The translations under genes were made by a program, and so were the position numbers. The notes under the pieces are model-generated. The model was not told the origin of the DNA, searched no databases, and saw only the letters and a list, made by a program, of their open reading frames with translations. Positions 47,609 to 57,000 of a stretch of DNA of 64,000 nt are shown piece after piece. Within the stretch, counting starts at the first letter, position 1; each line of letters opens with the position of its first letter. The DNA comes from Bradyrhizobium sp. 4 (GTDB lineage Bacteria > Pseudomonadota > Alphaproteobacteria > Rhizobiales > Xanthobacteraceae), in NCBI RefSeq assembly GCF_023100905.1, contig NZ_CP064686.1, positions 4,030,001 through 4,094,000 on the forward strand, given 5' to 3'.

Positions 47609-48421
47609 TTACTTCTGTCCAGCCGGAGGGGCGCCAGGCGCTTGCTGCTGCTTCTTCTGCAGCTCTTCAGCCTTCTTCTGGAGCTCTTCCTGCAGCTTCC
47701 TCTGGGTTTCCTCGAACACCTTCGGGTCGGTCGGCGGACCGTCATAGGCCTTCTGGAATTCGCCGGCGAGCGGCAGCGGCAGCGTCAGCGGCGCACCGTT
47801 GGCATTGATCGCCTGAACAACGAGGTTCTGGCCCTTCTTCATGCTGTTGATGAACTCGGGCGTGGCCTCGTAGTCGGACATGCAGCCGTTCTGGAAGCAG
47901 ATCACGTACGGGCTCTGCAACGGCGCATTGTTGTCCACGATGATGCGGGTGCCGTGCACCAGCTGCATGCCGAGCGGCAGCGTCACACGCAGTATCTTCT
48001 TCGGCTCGCCTTCCGGCTCGATGATGACGGCCGCGATGACCGGCTGGCCCGACTCGATACGGCCGTCCTTGCCGGTGAAGCAGACCTGCTTGGCATTGGC
48101 GTCCTGGCCCTTGAGGCAGAACTTGGTCCAGGGGGCATAGATCAGCTGAATCTGCTGATCCGCGGGCTGAGCCGCGCCCTGCTGAGCCGGAGCGCCTTGG
48201 GCGGGAGCCGGCTGGGCGGGTGCCTGAGCGGCCGGCGCCGGCGCCTTGGGGGCAGCCTTCGGAGCCGCCTTCGGCGGAGCCGCCTTGGGCGCGGGCGCGC
48301 CCGGAGCTGGCGCGGGAGCCTGAGCCTCGGCGGCAAACGGGACGGCCAACGCTGTCGCCGTCAACAAGGCGAGAAGTCGCCCGCGCGGCCGGACGGACGC
48401 GGCCAAGTAACGGAAATTCAT
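47609..48421 (-). CDS. Invasion-associated locus B (IalB) family protein
   Basis: A 270-residue exported protein. The signal peptide is at 1-34 (RLLALLTATALAVPFAAEAQ). Residues about 35-88 are a low-complexity Ala/Pro/Lys linker (APKAAPKAAPKAP). The IalB domain follows: YAPWTKFCLKGQ, KQVCFTGKDGR, LPLGMQLVHGTRI and CFQNGCMSDYEA, with four cysteines that can form disulphides. The C-terminus is a coiled-coil Q/E/K stretch (RKLQEELQKKAEELQKKQQQ) and PPAGQK. Bartonella IalB is an outer-membrane invasion factor; in soil bacteria the family's role is unknown. Confidence 0.9.
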   Translation of the reverse strand: MNFRYLAASVRPRGRLLALLTATALAVPFAAEAQAPAPAPGAPAPKAAPPKAAPKAAPKAPAPAAQAPAQPAPAQGAPAQQGAAQPADQQIQLIYAPWTKFCLKGQDANAKQVCFTGKDGRIESGQPVIAAVIIEPEGEPKKILRVTLPLGMQLVHGTRIIVDNNAPLQSPYVICFQNGCMSDYEATPEFINSMKKGQNLVVQAINANGAPLTLPLPLAGEFQKAYDGPPTDPKVFEETQRKLQEELQKKAEELQKKQQQAPGAPPAGQK

Positions 48422-48680
48422 TGCGGAAAACCCTTTCTGAACGGGAAGTGCCCGAACCGCTTCGACGCACCGAACCTGGCCGCGTTGGGCGCGGCTCTCT
48501 CCCCGTCAAATGAGGCGGATAAGTGACGGCTCGGCGCTCGTGCGCGATTGCGTGCCTTCTTAACGTGGCCGACGAAAAGATCAATGCCGACAAGCGTCTT
48601 TGGCCGCGCGCCGGCGTGCGCCCCCGGGAAAATCCCTGTGATAGGATTCAGGCCCGCAGTCCTCGAATCAACGTGTGCAG

Positions 48681-50531
48681 ATGTTCATGTTCCAGCGCCT
48701 TCTCGAGGGCCGCCCTGAGGGTCTTTGCGTCCGCCTCTGCATCCTGGCTTTCGCCTTGGGGCTCCCGGCAAGCGGCGCAAGGGCCGCGGAAGCCCACGCC
48801 ATCGCCATGCACGGCAAGCCGGCGATGCCTGCCGATTTCACCCACATGCCTTACGTCAATCCTGAAGCCCCCAAAGGCGGCCGGCTGACCTGGGGCGTTC
48901 TCGGCACCTTCGACAGCCTCAATCCCTTCATCGTCAAGGGACTGGCCGTGCAGCCGGTCCGGAACTACGTGGTCGAGAGCCTGCTCGCGCGCGGCAATGA
49001 CGAGCCGTTTACGCTCTACGGCCTGCTCGCCAGATCGGTCGAGACCGATGACGAGCGCAGCTTTGTCACGTTCCACATCGATCCCCGCGCCCGCTTCTCC
49101 GACGGCAAGCCAGTCCGCGCCGAGGACGTGCTGTTCTCCTGGCAGTTGCTGCGCGACCACGGCCGCCCCAATCACCGGCAATATTACGGCAAGGTCGCAA
49201 GGGCCGAGGCGCCGGATCCCCTCACCGTCCGCTTCGACCTTGCGGGAGCCAATGACCGCGAACTGCCGCTGATCCTCGGCCTGATGCCGATCCTGCCGAA
49301 ACACGCGGTCGACGTCGCGGCTTTCGAGGAGACGACGCTGACGGGCCCGGTCGGCTCCGGCCCCTATCGCGTCACCGCCGTGAGGCCCGGCGCCAGCGTG
49401 ACGCTGACCCGCAATCCCGACTATTGGGGCCGCGACCTCCCAATCAATCGCGGGCTCTACAATTTCGACGAGATCAGGCTCGACTATTTTCGCGAGGCCA
49501 ACGGCCAGTTCGAAGCTTTCAAGCGCGGCCTCTATGATTTCCGCATCGAGCACGAGCCGCTGCGCTGGCACGACGGCTACGACTTTCCCGCGGCGAAGAA
49601 TGGCGACGTGATCCGCGACACCTTCAAGCCGGGCGTGCCGCAACCTTCCGAATTTCTGGTGTTCAACACGCGGCGTTCCATCTTCACCGACATCCGCGTG
49701 CGCCAGGCCTTGACGCTGCTGTTCGATTTCGAGCTGGTCAACCGCAACTACTTCTTCAACCTCTACTCACGCGTCGCCGGCTATTTTGATGGCTCGGATC
49801 TGTCAGCGTATGGCCATCCCGCCGATGCGCGCGAGCGCGAGCTGCTCAAGCCGTTCGCCGCGCAGATCCCGCCTGACATCCTGGACGGCAGCTACCGCCT
49901 GCCGGTGACCGACGGTTCGGGCCGCGACCGGACCACGCTCCGCGCAGCCCTGAAGCTGTTGTCGGAGGCCGGCTACGATCTCGACGGCACCGTGCTGCGC
50001 AACCGCGCGACCAAGGCGCCCTTCACCTTCGAGATTTTGGTCACGACCCGCGACCAGGAACGCGTCGCGCTGGCGTTCCAGCGCGACCTCAAGCGCGCCG
50101 GCATCGAGCCGAGCGTGCGATCGGTCGATCCCGTGCAATTCGACCAGCGCCGGCTCGCCTACGAATTCGACATGATCCAGAACCGCTGGGACCAGTCGCT
50201 GTCGCCCGGCAACGAGCAATATTTCTACTGGGGGAGCGCTGCCGCCGACAATCCGGGCACCCGCAACTACATGGGCGCCAGGGATGCCGCGGTCGATGCG
50301 ATGATCGCCGCACTGCTGGAAGCCCGTGAACATACGGATTTCGTATCCGCAGTGCGGGCGCTCGATCGCGCTTTGATCTCCGGTTTCTATACAATCCCCC
50401 TGTTTAACGTATCGGAGCAATGGATCGCGCGCTGGAATCGGATAGAACGGCCAGAGGCCACCTCGCTGTCCGGCTATTTGCCGGAGACCTGGTGGTCGAA
50501 GGGGCCGCCGCAAGCTCATCAAGCAAAGTGA
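48681..50531 (+). CDS. Oligopeptide-type extracellular solute-binding protein (SBP family 5, YejA-like)
   Basis: About 616 residues. The signal peptide (LCVRLCILAFALGLPASGARA) follows a short polar start; GTG 48675, ATG 48681 and ATG 48687 are all possible. The mature part has the family 5 layout: GRLTWGVLGTFDSLNPFIVKG, ARFSDGKPVRAEDVLFSWQ, GSGPYRVTAVRPG and LTRNPDYWGRDLPINRG. DFEWxNRNYFF-like residues (FDFELVNRNYFFNLYSR) and the ending match YejA, the binding protein of a microcin C/peptide importer. No permease genes follow here, so it works with a transporter encoded elsewhere. The next gene starts after 4 bases. Confidence 0.9.
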   Translation: MFMFQRLLEGRPEGLCVRLCILAFALGLPASGARAAEAHAIAMHGKPAMPADFTHMPYVNPEAPKGGRLTWGVLGTFDSLNPFIVKGLAVQPVRNYVVESLLARGNDEPFTLYGLLARSVETDDERSFVTFHIDPRARFSDGKPVRAEDVLFSWQLLRDHGRPNHRQYYGKVARAEAPDPLTVRFDLAGANDRELPLILGLMPILPKHAVDVAAFEETTLTGPVGSGPYRVTAVRPGASVTLTRNPDYWGRDLPINRGLYNFDEIRLDYFREANGQFEAFKRGLYDFRIEHEPLRWHDGYDFPAAKNGDVIRDTFKPGVPQPSEFLVFNTRRSIFTDIRVRQALTLLFDFELVNRNYFFNLYSRVAGYFDGSDLSAYGHPADARERELLKPFAAQIPPDILDGSYRLPVTDGSGRDRTTLRAALKLLSEAGYDLDGTVLRNRATKAPFTFEILVTTRDQERVALAFQRDLKRAGIEPSVRSVDPVQFDQRRLAYEFDMIQNRWDQSLSPGNEQYFYWGSAAADNPGTRNYMGARDAAVDAMIAALLEAREHTDFVSAVRALDRALISGFYTIPLFNVSEQWIARWNRIERPEATSLSGYLPETWWSKGPPQAHQAK

Positions 50532-50535
50532 CGCC

Positions 50536-52038
50536 GTGAACCAGCCAGCCGTATCGCCGACGCTCGACACGCTGTTTCAGCGCACGCTGATGCGGCAGCC
50601 GCACGCGACCGCTCTGCTCGACCCCCTGAACAAGTTCCGCGTGACCGGTCACCAGCCGCGGCGGATGAGCTATGCCGAGGCTGACACGGCCATCGAGGCG
50701 CTGTCGGCCTATTTCGTCGAATCGGGCCTGCCGGCCAATTCCGTCATCGCGATCCAGCTGCCGAACACGGTCGAGTTCGTGCTCACCGTTCTCGCCGCCC
50801 ATCGCGCCGGCCTCGTCGTCGCCGTACTGCCGCTGCTCTGGCGCCATGCCGAACTGACCGCCGCTCTCAACCGCACCGCGGCGCGGGCCATCGTCACCAT
50901 GAGCACGGTCGACGGCGTCAGCTATTCCGATCTCGCGATGCACGCGGCCGCGGAAGCCTTCTCCATCCGCCATGTCTGCGGCTTCGGCACCAACCTGCCC
51001 GAAGGTATGGCCTCGCTCGACGACGTGCTGGCCCGTCCGCCCGGCACCGCGCGCGCCGTGATTCAGGATGGCCGCAAGGCGGCGATGATCTCCTTCGACG
51101 TCACCGCGGAAGGCTTTCGGCCGGTGCCGCGGCCGCATTTCAGCCTGATTGCCGGTGGGCTCGCGATGTCGCTGGAAGCCGACATCAGGCAGGGGGCGAC
51201 CGTGATGGCGGCGTTCACGCCGATGTCGTTCGCGGGACTCGCCTCCTCGCTCGCGGTGTGGCTGCTGTGCGGCGGCACGCTGGCGCTGCATCATCCGTTC
51301 GAGAACGACGTGCTGGAGCAGCAGATCAACGCGCACGAATGCGACGTGCTGATCGCACCGGCGCAGTATGCCCAGCGGCTCGGCGATTCCGATCTGGCGG
51401 CGCGGATGCCGACCTTGCGCAACGTCATCGGCCTGTGGCGTGCCCCCGAGCAGGTGGCGGCGAGCGAGGCATGGATCGCGCCGCATGCGCCGTTCACGGA
51501 CGTCTATCTGTTCGGCGAGGCCGGATTGTTCGGCGCCCGGCGTGGCGAGGACGGCATGCCGGTGCCGGTGATGCCGGGACCGCACGGCGCGCCGCGCGAG
51601 CAGTCGGGTTCGTCGATCGCCGGCGAGATTCTGCTGACGCCGAAGGGCACGCTCGGGCTGCGCGGCCCGATGGTGCCGATCGCGGCCTACGCCCCGCCGC
51701 CGCCGGTCGGCGACAGCCTGGTCGCGCAGCCGCCACGCGACTATGTCGACACCGGCTATGCCGCGCGGCTCGATCGTCCCAGCGGCGCGATCTGCATCAC
51801 CGCGCCGCCCTCCGGGATCATGGCGGTCGGCGGCTACCGCTTCCTGTCCAACGACCTGCAGGAATGGGCGCGCCGGCTCGGCCAGGGCGCCTTGCTGACC
51901 GCGCTGCCCGACCGACTCTCCGGTCACCGGCTCGCGGGCCGGGCCCAGGACAACGCCCGCGCCCGCGAGGCGCTCAGCGAACTCGGGCTTAACCCCCTGA
52001 TGGTCGAAGCTTTTCGCGACCGTTCCGGGCCGGTCTAA
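50536..52038 (+). CDS. AMP-ligase-fold protein with degenerate catalytic motifs
   Basis: A 500-residue protein with the N-terminal fold of acyl-CoA synthetases: RMSYAEADTAIEALSAYFVESGL, VIAIQLPNTVEFVLTVLAAHRAG, LCGGTLALHHPF and DTGYAARLDRPSG near the end. The adenylate-binding P-loop (normally TSGTTG-P-G) is missing: the equivalent place reads MISFDVTAEGFRPVPR. The C-terminal lysine motif (P-x4-GK) is also absent. It therefore probably cannot make acyl-adenylates by the usual route and may have a binding or regulatory role. It lies 4 bases after the YejA-like gene and is likely co-transcribed. Confidence 0.75.
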   Translation: MNQPAVSPTLDTLFQRTLMRQPHATALLDPLNKFRVTGHQPRRMSYAEADTAIEALSAYFVESGLPANSVIAIQLPNTVEFVLTVLAAHRAGLVVAVLPLLWRHAELTAALNRTAARAIVTMSTVDGVSYSDLAMHAAAEAFSIRHVCGFGTNLPEGMASLDDVLARPPGTARAVIQDGRKAAMISFDVTAEGFRPVPRPHFSLIAGGLAMSLEADIRQGATVMAAFTPMSFAGLASSLAVWLLCGGTLALHHPFENDVLEQQINAHECDVLIAPAQYAQRLGDSDLAARMPTLRNVIGLWRAPEQVAASEAWIAPHAPFTDVYLFGEAGLFGARRGEDGMPVPVMPGPHGAPREQSGSSIAGEILLTPKGTLGLRGPMVPIAAYAPPPPVGDSLVAQPPRDYVDTGYAARLDRPSGAICITAPPSGIMAVGGYRFLSNDLQEWARRLGQGALLTALPDRLSGHRLAGRAQDNARAREALSELGLNPLMVEAFRDRSGPV

Positions 52039-52123
52039 GCGTAGTTTCGACCGTTCCATTGACGCTGCATTAAGGCGGCGGGACTAGATTGCGCGGCACC
52101 TGTCGCGTGATCAGAGTCTCTCG

Positions 52124-53350
52124 ATGTCCCAGGCCGGCCCGATCCTGTTTGTGTCCAATGGCGAGCGGCCGGCCTTCATCGCGGCGCTGGACGAGGCGCG
52201 ATTCTTCCCCGTGATCGACACCGGCTGGGCCGGCGCGGTGCGCGCGGTCGAAGAGGTACAGCCGGCCGTGGTTCTCGCCGCGATGGATGCCGGGCACGAG
52301 CCGCATCTGGCGCTGCTCGCCAGAAAGATCGCGGAGCAATCGCCCTACCTTCCCTTCGTGGCGCTGGATGCGGCAGGCGCACTCCCGCACAACGCCCTGC
52401 CCTTCTCTTCCTCGCGCGCCGGCCATTCCGAACGCCTGATCGCGCGGCTTCGCGCCGCACTACGGATTCGCACGCTCCATGCCACGGTGCTGCGCCGGCT
52501 GCCCGAGGTGAAAGTCGCGCTGCCGGAGGCTGATCCCGTTCGCGATGCCACGGTGCTTCTGATCGGTCGCGGCGCTGCTTACCCCGCGCTTTCCGTCGCG
52601 CTCGGCGAGCGCGTCGGCGTCATCGGGGCACTGTCGATCGAGGCGGCGGCCAAGCATCTCAACACCCGCGACCTCGACGGCGTCGTGCTCGCCGAAGGTT
52701 TTACCCCCCGCGTGACCGATGCCTTCCTCACGGTGCTCGCCGAGGACACCCGCTTCCGCAGCCTGCCCGTGATCGTCACTGCGCATCAGCTCACGCAGAC
52801 TTACGACCTGCCCAATCTTGAACTGATCCCGGGCGAGCCGACCAAGGTCGCCGCTAACGCGCTGCCCCTGATCCGCCAGCACGCGATGGAAGCCCAGCTG
52901 AGCCGCACCCTGCGCTCGATCGATGCCGGCGGCTGGCTCGACCCGCGCAGCGGCCTGCTCACGGTGGAAGCCTTTGCACGCGATTTTGCCAAGGCGGTCG
53001 AGCAGACACTGGCCCGCGGTGGCGGCCTCTCGGTCGCGCGCTTCGCCTTCGACCCCGGCAATTCCCGCGCCCAGCTCGATGCCGCGCGTATTCTCAGCCG
53101 CCTGATGCGGCAGATGGATTTCGGCGTGGCGCAAAAGGACGGGTCGGTCATCGTCGTGTTCGCCGAGACCGACTTCCGCACCGCGCACATGATCGCCCGC
53201 CGCCTCTCCGCGGTGATGCGGCATACCTCGAACGGCAAGCACGAGATGCGCAGCGATCCCGTCGTCTCGGTGGATTCGCTGTCGCCGTCGGATACGGCAC
53301 GGTCGCTGCTTGGGCGGCTGTCGGCCGATGCGTCGCGGGCAGCGTCGTAA
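52124..53350 (+). CDS. Receiver-like domains fused to a degenerate GGDEF domain
   Basis: A 408-residue cytoplasmic protein. Two receiver-like alpha/beta segments (GPILFVSNGERPAFIAALDEARF; DATVLLIGRGAAYPALSVALG) lack phospho-acceptor pockets. The C-terminal 140 residues follow the diguanylate cyclase pattern: DPRSGLLTVEAFARDFAKAV corresponds to the DxLTGLxNRRxF motif, and DAARILSRLMRQMDFGVAQKDGSVIVVF spans the site where GG(D/E)EF should be. There QKDGS replaces it, so no cyclase activity is expected. It might bind a nucleotide or a partner. It lies downstream of the AMP-ligase-like gene. Confidence 0.75.
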   Translation: MSQAGPILFVSNGERPAFIAALDEARFFPVIDTGWAGAVRAVEEVQPAVVLAAMDAGHEPHLALLARKIAEQSPYLPFVALDAAGALPHNALPFSSSRAGHSERLIARLRAALRIRTLHATVLRRLPEVKVALPEADPVRDATVLLIGRGAAYPALSVALGERVGVIGALSIEAAAKHLNTRDLDGVVLAEGFTPRVTDAFLTVLAEDTRFRSLPVIVTAHQLTQTYDLPNLELIPGEPTKVAANALPLIRQHAMEAQLSRTLRSIDAGGWLDPRSGLLTVEAFARDFAKAVEQTLARGGGLSVARFAFDPGNSRAQLDAARILSRLMRQMDFGVAQKDGSVIVVFAETDFRTAHMIARRLSAVMRHTSNGKHEMRSDPVVSVDSLSPSDTARSLLGRLSADASRAAS

Positions 53351-53453
53351 TCATCCACCAGCGCTCGCTGCCGTCGGACTCGACTGCTCTTATGTGGGAT
53401 CTTTACGCGAAACACCATTCGCATTCTCATTCGCGACGGGCGGCAGCCGGCGC

Positions 53454-53485
53454 AAAAAACCCGCGGCCGGTGAACGGTCGCGGGT
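53454..53485 (-). terminator. Intrinsic terminator of cspA
   Basis: On the minus strand the stem ACCCGCGACC / GGCCGCGGGT (one mismatch) is followed by TTTTT, 65 bases after the cspA stop. Confidence 0.8.
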
Positions 53486-53549
53486 CCAAAGATCCGAAGC
53501 TCTGCCAGTACATCCGTGGTCAAAGCAACGTCAATGAGATTGCGGCAGC

Positions 53550-53759
53550 CTATGCGGCGCGCAGATCTTCAGCAGCAGACTTGCCGGTCCGGCGATCTGC
53601 AACGATTTCAAAAGAAACCTTCTGCCCTTCGTTGAGGGTATTCATGCCGGCGCGTTCAACGGCGCTGATATGAACGAAGACATCCTGGCTGCCTTCGTCC
53701 GGCTGAATGAATCCGAAGCCCTTTTGGCTGTTAAACCACTTCACAGTTCCCGTCGTCAT
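53550..53759 (-). CDS. cspA: Cold-shock domain protein
   Basis: A 69-residue single OB-fold protein that binds single-stranded RNA or DNA and acts as an RNA chaperone. RNP1 is KGFGFIQ (13-19) and RNP2 is VFVHIS (27-32). The Shine-Dalgarno AAAGGA lies 9 bases upstream of ATG 53759. It is preceded by a leader of up to about 170 bases, which could fold with temperature. Which paralogue this is, and whether it is cold-induced, cannot be told. Confidence 0.95.
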   Translation of the reverse strand: MTTGTVKWFNSQKGFGFIQPDEGSQDVFVHISAVERAGMNTLNEGQKVSFEIVADRRTGKSAAEDLRAA

Positions 53760-53963
53760 GGGGATCGTCCTTTAAGATAGATAAACGTTTAGCCGCGCTC
53801 AGAAGCGCGGTGGGTGTCGTCGAGATCTGGAGGGAGGGTCGTCAGTCAGGCGCGCTTTTCAGCGGCGAGGCCAAGTCGTTCGGCCGAAACTCGATAGATT
53901 GAAGGTAGCAACTGTTCGATCATTCCGCAAGTGATCATATGTCGCTGTTCCGGGATCCAGGTG

Positions 53964-53985
53964 CGGCGCGTCGTTTCGCGCCGCG
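53964..53985 (-). terminator. Hairpin downstream of mfd
   Basis: Stem GCGGCGCG / CGCGCCGC with a 6-base loop, 17 bases after the mfd stop. There is no T-run on the minus strand; it is a weak terminator or a 3' stem. Confidence 0.45.
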
Positions 53986-54001
53986 CCGCCTCCGGAAACT
54001 T

Positions 54002-57000
54002 CTACGCCGCCTTCTTGCTCTGCGCGAGCTGGGCCAGCTGGCGCATGATCTCGGTGGTGCCGGCCAGACGCTCTTCCGGCGTCTCCCAGTCCTGCAGGAA
54101 CACCACCTTCATGTCGGGCCGCACCTTCGCGGCCTGGCCGTGGCTGCGGATGAACGACACCAGGCGGTCGGGATGGGCGAATGAATTATCACGGAAGGCG
54201 ATCACGGCGCCCTTCGGACCGGCATCGATCTTGCCGACATTGGCCTGACGGCAGAACGCCTTGATCGCGGCGACCTTGAACAAATAGCGCACCTCGTCCG
54301 GCAGCACACCGAAACGATCGCGCATCTCGGCGCCGAAGTTCTCGATCTCCTCCTCGCTGTCGAGGTCGGCGAGCCGTCGGTACAACGACAGCCGCACCGA
54401 GAGATCGCCGACATAGTCCTCCGGAATGAGCACGGGCATGCCGATGGTGATGGTCGGCGACCAGCGATCGGCGGCGGGCTCGGACACGCCGGCCTTGAGG
54501 TTGACGATCGCCTCCTCCAGCATCGACTGATAGAGCTCGAAGCCGACCTCCTTGATATGGCCGGACTGCTGCTCGCCCAGGATGTTGCCGGCGCCGCGGA
54601 TATCGAGGTCGTGCGAGGCGAGCTGGAAGCCCGCGCCCAGCGTCTCCAGCGATTGCAGCACGGTGAGCCGGCGCTCGGCCTGCGCCGTGATCTTCTGCTG
54701 CGCCGGCAGCGCGAACAGCGCATAGGCCCGCAGCTTGGAACGGCCGACGCGGCCGCGGAGCTGATAGAGCTGGGCGAGGCCGAACATGTCGGCGCGATGC
54801 ACGATCAGCGTGTTGGCATTGGGAATGTCGAGGCCGGATTCCACGATCGTGGTCGACAGCAGGATGTCGAACTTGCCGTCGTAGAACGCGGTCATGATGT
54901 CCTCGATCACGGCGGGCGGCATCTGCCCGTGCGCGACCGCGACCTTCATCTCCGGAACGTTCTTGTCGAGGAAGTCCTTGACCTCGGCGAGGTCGTCGAT
55001 GCGCGGCACCACGTAGAACGCCTGGCCGCCGCGATAGCGCTCGCGCAGCAGCGCCTCGCGGATCATCAGGGGATCGTGCGGAGCGACGAAGGTGCGGACC
55101 GCGAGACGGTCGACGGGGGGCGATGCGATGATCGAGAGCTCGCGCACGCCGGTGAGCGCGAGCTGGAGCGTGCGCGGGATCGGCGTGGCCGACAGTGTCA
55201 GCACGTGCACCTCGGCGCGGAGCTGCTTCAGCCGCTCCTTGTGGGTGACGCCGAAATGCTGCTCCTCGTCGACGATGAGCAGGCCGAGGTCGCGGAACTT
55301 GATCGACTTGCTGAGCAGCGCGTGAGTGCCGACGACGATATCGACCGAGCCGTCGGTGAGGCCCTTCTTGACCAGATTGAGCTGCTTGGCCGGGACCAGG
55401 CGCGAAGCCTGCGCCACCTGGACCGGGAAACCCTTGAAACGGTCGGTGAACGTCTTGTGATGCTGACGGGCGAGCAGCGTGGTCGGCACCACGACCGCGA
55501 CCTGCTTGCCTTCCAGCGCCACCGCGAAAGCGGCGCGCAGCGCCACCTCGGTCTTGCCGAACCCGACGTCGCCGCAGATCAGCCGGTCCATGGGACGGCC
55601 AAGCTCGAGGTCCTTCAGCGTGGACTCGATCGCGCCAAGCTGATCCTCAGTCTCGTCATAGGGGAAGCGCGCGCAGAACTCGTCGTAAAGGCCCGGCTGC
55701 ACCGGCAGCTTCGGCGCTTCGTGCAGATGTCGCTCGGCGGCGATCTTGATCAGCTCGCCCGCGATCTCGCGGATGCGGTTCTTGAGCTTGGCCTTGCGGG
55801 TCTGCCAGCCCGAGCCGCCGAGACGATCCAGCTCGACCGAGGTTTGGTCGGAGCCGTAGCGCGACAGCAGCTCGATGTTCTCGACCGGCAGGAACAGTTT
55901 GGTCTCGGCGGCATAATGCAGCTCGAGGCAGTCATGCGGCGCACCGGCGACGTCCAGCGTCTGCAGGCCGATGAAGCGGCCGATGCCGTGATCGACGTGG
56001 ACCACGATGTCGCCGGCGGCGAGGCTCGTCACCTCCGAGATGAAATTGTCGAGCTTGCGGCTCGCCTTGCGCGGCCGGACCAGCCGATCGCCTAGGATGT
56101 CCTGCTCGCTGATGAGCGCGATCTCGTCGGTCTCGAAACCGCTTTCGAGGCCGAGCACGGCGAGCATGGTCTCGTTGCGCGGGGTCGCCTGCACCGTGCG
56201 CCAGCTGTTGACGCTGGTCACAGGGGTGAGCTTGTGATCGCGCAGCATCGAGGTCATGCGGTCGCGCGAGCCCTCGGTCCAGAGCGCGATGACCACCTTC
56301 TTGCGGCTCGTCAGCAGCCCATGCACATGTGCGACGACGGCCTCGAAGACGTTGACCTTGTTGTCGTTGCGCTCCGGCGCGAAGTCGCGGCCTTTGCGTG
56401 CGCCGGCGTCGACCACGCTGGTACCATCGGCAGGCACCGAAAACTGCGTCAGCCGCACCAGCGGCATCCCGCTCTCGCGCTTGCCCCACTCCTCCTCGGT
56501 CAAATAGAGCCTGTCAGGCGGCAGCGGCTTGTAGATGGCGCCGCCGCCCGGATGCTCCATCGCGTCGCGGCGGGCCTGGTAATAATCGAGGATCTGCTTG
56601 AAGCGCTCGCGGATGGCATCCTCGGCCTGCGGCTCGATCGCGACGGCTGCTCCTTGCAGATAGTCGAACAGCGTGTCCATCCGGTCCTGGAACAGCGGCA
56701 GCCAGTGCTCCATGCCGGGATGACGGCGGCCCTCGCTGACGGCTTCGTAGAGCGCATCGTCGCGCTCGGGCGCGCCGAACTCGGCGACATAGCCCATGCG
56801 AAAGCGGCGGATGGTGTCGGTGACGAGCTGGAATTCGGAGATCGGCACGAGATCGAGCGCGCGCATGTCGAGCAGCGTGCGCTGGGTCTCGGCATCGAAG
56901 GTGCGGATCGATTCCAGGCTGTCGCCGAAGAAGTCGAAGCGGACGGGCTGTTCCAGGCCGGCCGGAAACAGGTCCAGAATGCCGCCGCGCACCGCGTATT

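Noticed and set aside
53392..53673. 93-codon plus-strand frame across the cspA terminator and cspA
   Set aside because: It overlaps a certain cspA gene and its terminator. The histidine/serine-rich start has no ribosome-binding site.
54557..56095. 512-codon plus-strand frame opposite mfd
   Set aside because: Antisense shadow of Mfd; composition is R/H/Q/E-biased and no family is recognisable.
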